From positions 75,712,712 through 75,776,711 of the forward strand of contig NC_077224.1 of the NCBI RefSeq assembly GCF_024763615.1: DNA of 64,000 nt, given 5' to 3'. The notes beneath the pieces were generated by a model. The model had not been told where the DNA came from and did not search any database. It saw only the letters and a program-made list of their open reading frames with translations. The position numbers and the translations under genes are program-made. This document shows positions 33,934 through 45,000 of the stretch, one piece after another (positions within the stretch are counted from its first letter, which is position 1; each line of letters opens with the position of its first letter). The DNA is from Phlebotomus papatasi (lineage: Eukaryota > Arthropoda > Insecta > Diptera > Psychodidae).

Positions 33934-34350
33934 TTTAGTCCATGTTCTTCGAACTTAGCAATGAAAAGGCTAGGTGAAGTGGTTTCAGCTTCTGTCCACA
34001 CTGATAGAACTTCTGATACTTTCTGGTATTTCCACTGACCTGTTTGTATGTGAATAAGATGGGGCTCTGGCTGGCACCGGAAGCACCTCTTGGACGAACC
34101 TGTTTGTGTGTGAATGACGCGTTATCTTCACTTGGAGCTTCTTTCTCTCGCTGCTGTGCAGGAGGAGCTCCAAGTGAAGATAACAGACAAGTACCCAAAG
34201 CTGACAGAGGAGGATTTCGGGCAAATTTTCCCATCTTCTGGGTCCTTGATAAATATGGTACAGTTATGAACGCCAGTTCTAAGTCTCAGATAGGTTTCAG
34301 CTTAAATGATTGTCGTATCCGTGGGAAAGCTCATCTCAATGAGGATTAAG
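33934..34350. other. GC-richer unidentified segment with perfect 19-bp hairpin
   Basis: Base composition rises sharply compared with the neighbours. The stem at 34121-34139 (GTTATCTTCACTTGGAGCT) pairs perfectly with 34166-34184 across a 26-nt loop. Two near-identical phrases CCTGTTTGT(A/G)TGTGAAT occur at about 34039 and 34097. Open frames of 80-100 codons exist on both strands, but none is recognised. The composition and structure suggest an insertion or a processed copy of a gene. Confidence 0.4.
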
Positions 34351-34839
34351 ATCTACTCTCCCACCAGGGTTGTAAGTCACGTACCATTCCAGGTATTAAA
34401 CAAAACCGCAACAATTATAGTGTCCGAAACTGTACTAATTATCTTGTCGCCACTGTAGGCTCTATTTGAGCCCTTATGTCTACCCAACAAACCTTACTCC
34501 GATTCTTTTAAAAACTGACTGAACTGCCAAACGTCCTGTGCTGGCGCTCTTTTGACATCCTTCAGTTTAGGCACTCCTTTTTTAAAGAGCTTAAATCTCT
34601 GGCTTGAGAATTTGGAACAGTAACATAAAGTGCGTTCTATTCTATGCAAGTTAAGGTAACATCCACACCCAACTCTACAAGATGAGAATTTAGCAAGTGT
34701 TCTGTGTAAATTCGTATAATTACCGTAAAGTTCCCCTATTACGATTTAAAAGGAGTTGAGATTTATTTAAATCTAATCCATCTATAACGGATTTCGCGTA
34801 ACTACAGCTGTATGCTGGATGCTGTATTTTTGTAATATT

Positions 34840-35240
34840 AGGAAATAATCTTTTCTGGTTCTGGTTTAGGACCTATGAAGTTCTGATATGCACCAATCTT
34901 CGCGAGTTTATCTTCTATTTCATTACCTATAATATCGTTATGACCAGGACACATCAGAAGAATAATATTATTATTTTCTGCTAATATGCAAAGATTAGTT
35001 CTAACCTTAACTATTCTAGATATCAAAAATAATACCCTGATCTGGCGCAGAAAGTGCCTTTTTGATATCAAGAGATAACATAAATATTTTTCCTATCAGA
35101 TTTTCGCTCATTAACATATTCGTTGCAATCAGAATATAAGCTTCGATTCTTGCCAAGAAGACTGTTTTGAACCTTCCCAAAGAGAAATAAAATTTGTGGC
35201 AGTTTTTGAGCATGATCAGAACAACAGGAGCAAGCATAGT
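34840..35240 (-). mobile_element. non-LTR retrotransposon RNase H fragment
   Basis: Two overlapping minus-strand frames read LGRFKTVFLARIEAYILIAT and MCPGHNDIIGNEIEDKLAKI. The pattern VPGH.DI.GNE.AD.LAK is the distal RNase H motif of I/Jockey-type LINEs. It is frameshifted and lacks the rest of the element. Confidence 0.65.
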
Positions 35241-36840
35241 TTTGTGTTATAAGGATTGTAGTGGATGATATAAAGTGTAATGACTCTGGATTAGGGGTAG
35301 CGAGTGCAGTGCAAGGAGAGTCTATACTGCCATTTATGCCATTTACGGCTCTTACTTAACAGACTGTAGTATAATCACACTATTACGTTTGCATTCCATT
35401 ACGGATACAGAAATAATTCTGGATAAAAATCATAAGTGCTTCTGTGAACCATTAAAATTCTCTATGAAATATTAACTTATTGCTCCAAGTGTTGTCTGTT
35501 TGCATAATTTCTGAAATGATCTTTGGACTAATCGATATCCCTACCCGTTTGGTCTTCTATCCATTAACAAACCAACAAGAGAATTTAACTGAAGTGCAAT
35601 CATGGTTTTCCATTACTTTTGATTGATTTTTCTGCAAACACCTCAATTCCTATTGATCTTTTCTGCAGAATTGAAAGCTCAAGTGCATGGTGGACAATCT
35701 GCAGGCGCCACTTTGAGTGGTTCCGCTGATTCATACTCATTTCCTCAGCTCCCAGACCAAGGTTTTTAATATGAAAGTCCACATACAGACCCATCCCTAA
35801 TCCACTCCATTCATCCATCATCCGTTCGACAAAAGAGCAAATCTTGTCATATCCCAAACCCCCAGGTTCACCCAATTTCTCCCAATTGATTGGATCCACC
35901 AGTATTGCATGTGTTTTTTAACCAAACTTTGATGTCTTTTTTTACACGGACTGTGACTAATCCCAGAGCATCTGAACAACGTGCAAGTTTCAGAAATCAA
36001 AGATATGCACGAAATCTTTCACAGCTGGAAGAATTTCTCTTTTTGCTATGTGACTTCTTGCGGGATTCAGTGATTTATACGACATTTCACCCACAAAATC
36101 TTTGAGAGGGCGAATTTAGCTTTCTCTGTTGCTCGAGGGACTTTGGGAATTTTTAATACACCCGCTGCAAAATGTTCGTGCACGTGGTGGATGTAAAAAA
36201 GAAGGTCAAATATATCGGTATGATATATTGCTTCGCAAGAGTGCTATCGAATGGAGCAAAGTTTACTCTCTTTTTGGGCCCTTTTCCCGATGGAAGGAGT
36301 AATTTACGCAAATATGACTTTCTCAAGACGTAGAATGGAACAGAAATTGACGGAAATAAAGACTTATTAATCAGTAATTTAGACAGATTTTTAAAATTTG
36401 TATTGTAATTAAACTTTTATGAATCTTTCATTATAAGGATATACTAGAAAAGTCGTATTTTTTCGTTTTTAATTTTTAATGATTACCGAAGACGGTAATA
36501 TGGTCCTAAAATTGCATTCTATAACATTAACCGAATTGAATAATCGATAGTCATAATAATGACTTGTGGAATGCTACAAATCCCTCTAGATTCTAGAAGA
36601 TCACAATCTCGAAAGGAGCGCTAAAATTTATTTTCAAAGTTTGAATATCGAAATCTTGAAATCCTCATTTTCGATTTCGAGTAAATTTTAGTAAGTTATA
36701 TCTGAAATCGAAATCTTTCCAACGAGTAGGTGGACTAATCGAAAATATATACAATAAAATCGGTGTGTTCACAGTCCGAGGTTGATTCTATAAAAGTCTC
36801 CGCTAAAAGGTACAGTTAAGCTCGAAGTTCCTCAAACTCC
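35240..36840. other. intergenic with one unidentified coding-like fragment
   Basis: Apart from the frame at 35600-35890 described separately, no gene or repeat was recognised here. A short minus-strand frame near 36000-36090 (MSYKSLNPARSHIAKREIL) may belong to the same decayed source. Confidence 0.4.
35600..35890 (-). pseudogene. unidentified protein-like fragment
   Basis: A minus-strand frame containing INWEKLGEPGGLGYDKIC and EWSGLGMGLYVDFHIKNLGL has a balanced amino-acid composition, unlike the spurious frames around it. Upstream there are stops, and no convincing splice sites were found. I do not recognise the family. It could be a relic of a host gene, a retroelement domain or an isolated exon. 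Confidence 0.35.
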
Positions 36841-37099
36841 ATATTTGAATAAGTTTCATTCTTTTTCGTCTACTTCCTGCTATATATTACTACGTTATAT
36901 AATGGAAATGAAATGCTCTAACATGAAGGTTTGTTTGAAAATACGGACAATTGAGCTTTTAGAAAGAAAAGGAGTACTTCTAAAAAAAAATGGCAACGAG
37001 GTTTTATCTTGTAAAATAAATAAATATGAAATGGGAGTCTTCTTCTTCTTCTACTTTAATTAGGCAAGGCAAATGCCTGTTTTTCCCACAGCAGGGCTA

Positions 37100-37430
37100 C
37101 GGATTGTTTATCATCGATTGAATGCTTGAAGTAGGCATGGTACTGAGCATCAGCCGAAGTTGTGGTTCTGATGTCCAAGACTCGCACCAACTTTTCGGTG
37201 GTCTTGGTCTCGTAGTCGATGCTGGAAGATTTTTTTGAACTCTTTTCGCAAGTCTAATGTCGTCCATTCGGTTCACATGATCTTTCCTGTATCGCCTTCT
37301 TGACCTTGACCATCGCACAATGTCCTGAACTTCACACCCCTTGCGAATAATTGAAGTATTATAGTTACTAAAATTCCATTCCCGACAGCAATTCGGATAA
37401 AAATTGCACAGGAATAAATAATCTGAAATC
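37100..37430 (-). mobile_element. LINE reverse-transcriptase C-terminal fragment
   Basis: The minus frame reads EVQDIVRWSRSRRRYRKDHV, then NRMDDIRLAKRVQ and PRPPKSWCESWTSE. This matches the tail that follows the reverse transcriptase in many insect LINEs (RRR.W.DHV.RM, then P.R.P.K.W..SW). Broken by stops. Confidence 0.6.
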
Positions 37431-38249
37431 ACTCAATTTGCGTATGATGTATAATACCATGGTAAGGAATGGGTTAATGTAAGGAAGACGTATCGTGGCG
37501 GATTTGAGCTCTTTTGATCAAGTTATCGACAACTTATACTCCTGCTGCAGACCTATAGTCTTTATGTAGAGCGTTTTTCTTGCATTTTCTTAATTCCGTC
37601 CCATGGACAAGTCCGCACCTTTGACACCTGAATTTATTACTACAAAACTTTTTCGTATAACCATACTACAAACACTTCTCACAATATATTGCTTTAGGGT
37701 TCAGTGGATGAACTTAAACAACCACCCCGAGTAATGGTTGTTCTGAACTGGTAGATCTCCGAGTATCTATATGCAGCGGTAATTTCATTGTTGAACGCCA
37801 TTGGGTACCTTCAGTTATGAGTAGATCGTCTGGATTTTTGCGTTAGCAAGGTTTCTCTCGGCTTAACCGAGTTCTTTATGTGAAGAATTTCGGTGCGATG
37901 GGTGTAGCAAGAATTGACGGAAATATTAGACCTTTCTTGACTTTCGCAATTTTATTCTTTACGACGTTGCGATGATAAATGTCCTCTTCATCAGGTATCG
38001 AATTTTATTAGGAAAATCACGTACAGGCGGGAAATGGTTACACTTTTTTTGGACTTGGATTACAGATTGCACTTTGAAGTTCACCATTCGACTGATCGTT
38101 CTTTACTTCCAAAGTGTGAAGCTCGGAATTCCAATGACTGGACGAGGTACTTAATGAAAGGATTATTCCTGAGGCATGTGGTCCGGTAGAATCGGGCAGT
38201 ACAGAACCTCAAAGAGTATCCTTTCTATTTTAGTATTTATTTATTTATT

Positions 38250-38452
38250 TAGAAAGACTCCACAGAAAAACTACGTAAGCCATTATGAGGAGACCTCGAC
38301 TTCGAGGCAGACCTAGGACAAGGTGGCTGAATCAAATTCAGGATCTTGCCTTGGAGCGCCTTGAGATCGAACCCGAACATCTTTCTAAAGTCGCGAAGAA
38401 TCGACAGGCCTGGGCTGCTAAACTGGATATTATTGTACACTTCATGTGGGAT
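38250..38452 (+). mobile_element. LINE reverse-transcriptase tail
   Basis: The + frame reads MRRPRLRGRPRTRWLNQIQD, then LEIEPEHLSKVAKNRQAWAA. It is the same class of LINE C-terminus as at 22985-23110, here ending at a natural stop. Nothing is recognised from 37431 to 38249 or from 38453 to 39176, except a small GGGATCCCGGGATCCC palindrome at about 38738. Confidence 0.55.
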
Positions 38453-39176
38453 TAACGCCTTTAAGTCCAGGGCAAATAGTATTTAGACATTTAGAGAGTC
38501 AGAAGGGGTCAGGGACGAGATCTCAACCTGCCACCCGTTCCCCTTTTCCAACCACTCACTCCCTCTGGACTTCACACAGGTCACACGTCCTTTCAGGTCG
38601 GTGACCAATCGGAGACTAATCACTCTCTCGTCCGTCTCTTTGTTCTTACCCTCTCTTCTCATGATCGCAACATGAGTCAGAGGTGGCAAACCTTATTGTC
38701 CGTAATGTGTGCAAGAGGTAGGGTTTCCAATACGGGATCCCGGGATCCCGAAATCCCGGGATTTCAGCCCTTTTTTTTGGATGTTATTCCATCACCACAC
38801 ACAGGGACAGGCCATCTCCATGGATGATATGGTGGCATCAAAGATGGCAAAAGGGAACAAGCCCACCGAGTTTGGTAGTCGGCTAGTCTATGGCTTACAT
38901 TATAGGTACGCAACACCAACAGCAATAAGCGGTTATTTTTGGAATGTTGTACATTTGAATGCTATGGAACTTCTGAAATGTATGCATGTTAGTGCCTTAT
39001 GACAGTGTCACGGTTCTAAACTAACTCTAACAGCTGGAGACCAATGGGTGGAGGAAAGGCAAAAAGTCTTGTCCTTGCTCAATTAAGAAGTTGACGCCTC
39101 TCACAATAATGGTTTACATGGCTTTTCTGCAGAATCCTTCTTCATTCATGCACTGAATAGGCTGAACATGACCATA

Positions 39177-39557
39177 TCATCGAAGATGTGATCTCTCAAC
39201 CCGAAGAAGCAACTCCTCGACTGCTAGTTCCTCACGAACGATTACGTTCCTCACTCGATCTCTACGAGTGATTCCCTTAACCGCCCGGAGGTACCTCATT
39301 TCGGCAGCTTGTACTCGCGATCTTATTCTTTCGGTGATTACCCAAAGTACCCAAATCTCATGACCATGGGTGAGAGTAGGAATGAACATAGCTTTGAAAA
39401 CTGATAATTTAGCAGAACGACCAAGCACGACCTTCCTGAGCAGGCTTCTACCAAGCTCCCTCTTAACTGCAGAAGGCTGACCGATCCGCAAAGGCAGTTC
39501 TACGCCCATCTTACCATCACTCGTAAATAAATCCCCGAGATGTTTGAACTTCTCCAC
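39177..39557 (-). mobile_element. LINE reverse-transcriptase thumb/C-terminal fragment
   Basis: A 126-codon frame reads FKHLGDLFTSDGKMGVELPL, then AKLSVFKAMFIPTLTHGHEI and AAEMRYLRAVKGITRRDRVR. This is the classic post-catalytic segment of non-LTR reverse transcriptases (F.YLG......K...V.....IP...YG.E.W). The opposite-strand LINE at 39600 is a different copy. Confidence 0.75.
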
Positions 39558-39867
39558 CTGTTTTTCTTACAGACTATCAGTCAGGTTTTCGCTCAGGACA
39601 CAGCACTACAACTGCATTGGTTAAGGTCACTCACGATTAAGCCTCGTTTGTTGATCGCGGTAATTTTGGAGTGTTGATGCTCCTTGACTTTACAACACCT
39701 TTTGATAGTTTACCACATGATCTTTTGTGTTATAAGCTGTATAATATCTATGGTTTTTCCTCCACTACAGTATCATTAATAAGGTCGTACTTCTCTTGTC
39801 GATGCCAATATGTAAAATTTCAGGAGCAAGTGTCTCCTCCTCTTCCTTTGACCCCAGGTGCCCAGTA

Positions 39868-40126
39868 GGGTGTCTTAACGAGGAAAAACATTTTTGGCAC
39901 TATTCTCACGGTGCTGTATTTGATGAGACAAGAAAGTTTTTCTTCGACAACCATATGATCAGACGTCGTTTAGAGGTGGCTGAACGACCCTCTCTGTAGA
40001 ATATTTTTCTGATTTTACACTACAGAGAGGGTCGTTCAGCCACCTCGTCGAAGAAAAACTTTCTTGTCTCATCAAATACAGCACCGTGAGAATAGTGCCA
40101 AAATTTTTTTCCTCGTTGAAACACCC
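39868..40126. mobile_element. fold-back MITE inserted in the LINE
   Basis: The two halves are near-perfect inverted copies, from GGGTGTCTTAACGAGGAAAA to CCTCGTTGAAACACCC, each about 125 bp and including CACGGTGCTGTATTTGATGA. It is flanked by TA, and the LINE frame resumes after it. Confidence 0.8.
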
Positions 40127-40539
40127 TAGTGCCTAGGTATAGGACAGGGATCCATTCTTGGGCCCCTGCTATTTTCTATGTTCATTAATGACTTACCGTC
40201 CACACTTAAAAACTGTGCATTTTACTTGTATGCAGAAGTTTTGCAACTTTACATTGAAGGCACGATGCATAACTCCACAAATACCTTTTGAAAATGAGTT
40301 ATTCTCTGTCAATTCTGAGACGCCACAAAACCTTTACCCCGGAAGGCACACCCGATTAATACTTGTCAGGTCTCTTCTGGTTCCTCTCGTCACATTTGGA
40401 GCTGAACTGTTTTTCGATGCTGATAAGTAAACACTTAGAAGACTCGCCGTAGCTTTAAATAGCTGCGTACGTTATATCTTCTCCTTAGATCCGTTCGACC
40501 ATGTGTATCCATTTATGGATAGTTGTTGGAGGGGACTTA

Positions 40540-40672
40540 TGCCCTAGACACACTTACGACTTAAGCCGAGAGGCGACTTAGTGGAAAAAGATGGAAATGT
40601 AGGTTGACCATTATTTCTAGTATAATTACGCTAAGCCATCTCTCGGCTAATCCTCAGGTCTGTCAAGGCCCT
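40540..40672. mobile_element. short TA-flanked MITE, inverted copy
   Basis: Reverse complement of the element at 3397-3528 with a few substitutions. It starts TGCCCTAGACACACTTACG and ends CTGTCAAGGCCCT, flanked by TA. Confidence 0.65.
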
Positions 40673-41100
40673 TACTGACCCTTCTTCATTGCCGTGGTGT
40701 CGTTTTTGTGTCGCGTCTTTTGATTTCTGTTATTCCAGAGTAACTTTCATGCCTGCTTGTTCGGGGTTCGTCTGCCTGGGTTCGTGGATTGCTGGTGCAA
40801 AAATCTCGCTCGGATATTCTGTACAGAACCCTCTTCTACTGAGGAGTCATACTGTACAACGAGACACCCAGAAAAGCTAAAGTTTCGCCTGAGGCGATTA
40901 AAATGTATTTTCTGGGGACTTACCTTTCTCTCTTGTGTAGCCTTGCTGCATTTCTTTTTCTTTTCTTTCTTTTTCTTTTGCCTTTTTTCTCTTTTTCTTA
41001 AACTGGTTGTAAAGGAGGCAGCCCTAATTTCAGTTAATAAATTATTATTATTATTTTGTCATATTGTTATTGTATCCCGTGTTGGAAGAATCTGCTAAGT

Positions 41101-42041
41101 CCAAACCGCCCAAAAGCGTCTTAACTTAAACCTCTTTAAAAATTAACCGCTTAATGGGCAATTTTTCCAAAAGACTTCATTTATTAAATTCCTTTATAAA
41201 TGAAAGTATTAATTCCCAAAAGTCAAAAGCTCGCCAACAAGCAATAGGCACATTTGCATTTTTGAATCATATTTTATTAAGAAAATGTCGTTGCAAAAAG
41301 TGTCATTATACACGTCATTTTAATCTTAACCACTACGTATTGATTTCTTACTTGCAAAATTGTCTTTTTTCGGTTGCAAAATACAATAAATTACTGTACA
41401 ATTAAATTTAAGGCATTTATTGTGCGCAAATTCTTTTTTTTTATGGAGTTGCAACTATCCATTATTCACTTATTCTTCAATTTAAAAAAAAATCATTCTT
41501 AAGTATTTCAATGCGCAACACTTTACTATTCTTATTTGGAAGAAAAACTATTTCTTTTTCACTTCTTTTTCACAAATGCAATCGCGGGGATTGAAAAAAA
41601 AATAAAAAGGGGAATGCATTCAAAGTTCAAAATAAATGGATAATTAATAGAAAATAGACGTGCTTGATTGAGATGCTTTATATATATTAAAATTTATCTT
41701 AAATTGGATTATTCGTGGAAAAAAAATTTCGTTTTTGTTCTTTTTTTTTGTTCTTATAGAAAATATACATATATGTAATAAATGCAGGCAGCGAGAGAGA
41801 ATACAAGACAAAAAAAAACAAACACTAATACAAAATATTCTAGGATCATGGCAAATTAAAAAAATAATAATAATAATTAAATTAATCTGTCGAATTACAA
41901 AAAAAATATATAAAAATAAAAAAATGTTTTGAGATTATTTAAGATCAATGGATGCATGTAAGATTCTTTTTGCAAAATCAGATTTTTTTTCCTACTCTGA
42001 GAATTTTTATATTATCTCTCTCTGTTTTTCTCTCGCTACGA
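41101..42041 (-). other. cyclin A 3' UTR and downstream region
   Basis: Downstream of the cyclin A stop, very AT-rich. On the transcribed strand there are several TTTTTAT motifs (for example 41910-41923) that match cytoplasmic polyadenylation elements, and a possible AATAAA at 41416-41421. CPE control of cyclin mRNAs is known in animals; its use here is inferred. Confidence 0.5.
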
Positions 42042-45000
42042 TCACTCAAAGAGAAGGGAAGAAATCATCTTACGAACATTCTCATTGGTTTCCCGGTCGA
42101 CAGCTTCTTCCTCTTCGCGTGCAATTGACTTGGCCACTGTGTCAAAATCTTTCGCCGTTAGATTGAGGTATTTTCTGCCATCGGAGACACAGAGATACTT
42201 GGACGATCGGTATTTATCCACAATGGCTCTCTGACTCAACATGGTACTCTTATGATGAGCCTCATTGAGCAGACACACCAGATCCTGAATATTCTGAACA
42301 GTATACCCAGTTGTCTCACTTAGAGAACGATTCCACAACCTCTGACTATGATGCAGACGTGCCAGGGCCAAAGAAGCAGCTGCCAAGTGCGAAGGGAGGA
42401 AGGGCAAAAAGGTATCTGCATCGAGAAGAGCAAGTTCACAGAAGAACATAGAAAGATATTTCACTGTGTCAGGAATATCTTCAATTGCTGCATACAGGCA
42501 AACAAACATGTATGCCGTTGGTGTAGATAGATCAAAGGACAACACCTTGAGGATCAACTGTTCCATCCGCAATACCTGCTTATTGGTATACGTTTCATCG
42601 GTGATGTAGACAAAGTCTGACACATCCGGAGGATAAATCTCCTCATATTTGGCCGCAATGTACATTGCCGTTGTTCCGACCAATTGCAACTTTCCCCTCA
42701 CCACTGACATGTAGCTGAGGAAGCGATCAACATAGGAGATGGCCAGATAGAGAGTCTCACAGTCCAACTTGTACTCCTCACAAACCTCCACCATCCAATC
42801 CACCAGCACAGTTCGCATGTGACTATTAATATCTGGCTGCTTCTGCAGATAATTGCTCTTGGGGCGCGATCGATGTTCCGCCTCAAATAAATACTTAAGA
42901 ATATCATACCGATACTCATAGATCTGCAGGAAGCGCTCACGATCAGTTATCATACTGATACTTTCTGGCTTTGTCACAGCTGAAAACAAGCATTTTATTT
43001 CCATCTTATTTTTTAAGTCCACAATCCTTCGTTTTCAGATATACTGCTATTATATATCGCCGACCCCCCAAAAAAAAAGGTTTGTGAATCTAAAAAGATC
43101 GTATCTCATAAACTGCCTAAAAGCAATACTCTTTTTATGCAAACGCAAACATTCCGAGACACAATGGCCTCAATTATAAGGACAAGATCATCATCTAAAA
43201 AAATTCAAAATTTTAGCAGTACTAAATTAAATAATCAAAATCAAGATATCAGATCTACCAAATGTCTTTACGGTCCTATCACACTAGAATTTTTCACGTT
43301 TTAATTTTAAATTCAATTGAACCAATTGAGCATTAAGATTTCAAGAATTTACTTGAAAATTCTCACAGTCAGGACACATTTTCAAAGAAATTTGCTCAAT
43401 TTTAAATAGTACCGCGAGATTTTTGATTGTGAATGACTCCGCAAAAAGTGTGATAGTACTTAAAACTTATAAATCACTTATATGTTATTCAGAAGGATCA
43501 CCAAAACTAGAAAAAAAAACTTCGAATGGCTTTGGAAGAACTTAATAAATTACTCCCAATACTTAAGCGCTTCACTTCATGCAAGTTTATCATTAAAACA
43601 CTGTAACTTATCTTATTTTTCGGCAACAAATAATATTAATTACGAGTAAATAAATTTAATAAGAATAATTTTCTTCAAAAGGCTAACTTCTTTAACTTTA
43701 ATAAACTTGAAATTAATGAGCAATTTTAACATTTTAATTTACTGAAATCAAATTTATTTGAGCAACCACATTTATGCTATATCATCTGAAAATTTATTAA
43801 ATTGTCTTTCTAAGTGCATTAGAATCTCAAAATCGCAAAAAAGTGAGTTAACCCTTTGTAATTTCCAAGGAGCTATATATAAACAGGTTTTTCTGGATCA
43901 AGTATTAATTTTTATTAATAAATAAGTGAAGAACTATCAATTCAATTGGTTTTTAATGCAAAATAATTATTAGGAAAATTGATCTGAAAATTAAATTGAA
44001 TTTACAAATTGAAAAAATCCTAGTGTGGTAGCACGGTTAAATCTTGATATCCAAGACGCAATCCGTGATAATTCCAAACCCTTGCAATTCCATAAAAAAG
44101 ATTTTGATGATTTGAAGACGTTCAATTTCTTGCTTTCCAAAAAAACCATTCGAAGAATCATTCAAGAAATAATTTGAACGTACTTGAAAAATATCCTAAT
44201 AATTTGAAGAGTTTTATACGGAGTATCCTCATAATAACAAATATTTTCATATAAAAGAGAATAATGTAATTAAAAAATAACGAGGGAATTTAATGTTTGT
44301 ACTATAAATCTTATCTAATCTTATCTATCTATGTAAAACATTTAAACTCCAGACCGAGACGTTCCTCTTTCTTATCAGTTCTAAACCAGTGATGAACCGA
44401 ATAGTTAATTTTCATCCGAAAATCAATTTTAGTAACTTTTAAAACCTTAAAGTGGGACAGCTTTAAACTGTCTTCAGACTAAAGGTTTATCCCAGTTCCT
44501 GTAGGTCTCAAAATCCTAAATAGAGTTAATTATTATTTATTATTATCTTTAATAATAATTATTATTAATCTTTAATATTTAGATTATTTATCTTTAATAA
44601 TCCAATCCTTAGTTAAATTCTCCTAAAAAATCGTGATTGATAAGAAATTAGAGCAGTTAAACCATTTGGCTATGTCTTAGGTCTGAAGCCCGTAGGGGAA
44701 AGTACTCTCCCTTCGAACGTTCATGCCTTCGAATATTGTGAATTTCTTTTGGTTTTTCTAAAAACTTACACATTTCTATCAAATATTAGTTAGCTTATTA
44801 TCAATTACGAGTCTCCTCCAAAAATAGAGGGTCTAAGTCATTCGTTTTTATGCTTTTATAAGAAAAAATTGAAAATGGACTCAAAGCTTCATTTTAATAT
44901 AGAATTTTACATGTGTTTTTTTCCTATTTAAAATGATTTTTGGAAAAACGTGACTAGTGTGAATGATAAAGGGTTAATTAAAGTTGATTATCGTCAACAT

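Larger units (their letters stand above)
39600..41060 (+). mobile_element. Jockey/CR1-like LINE fragment with 3' tail, interrupted
   Basis: The + strand reads LLDFTTPFDSLPHDLLCYKL before a MITE at 39868 and QGSILGPLLFSMFINDLPST after it. This is the fingers/palm of a reverse transcriptase. The catalytic YADD position reads YAEV, so it is dead. A second MITE lies at 40540-40672. The 3' end is marked by an ATTATTATTATT run near 41040, typical of LINE tails. Confidence 0.7.
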
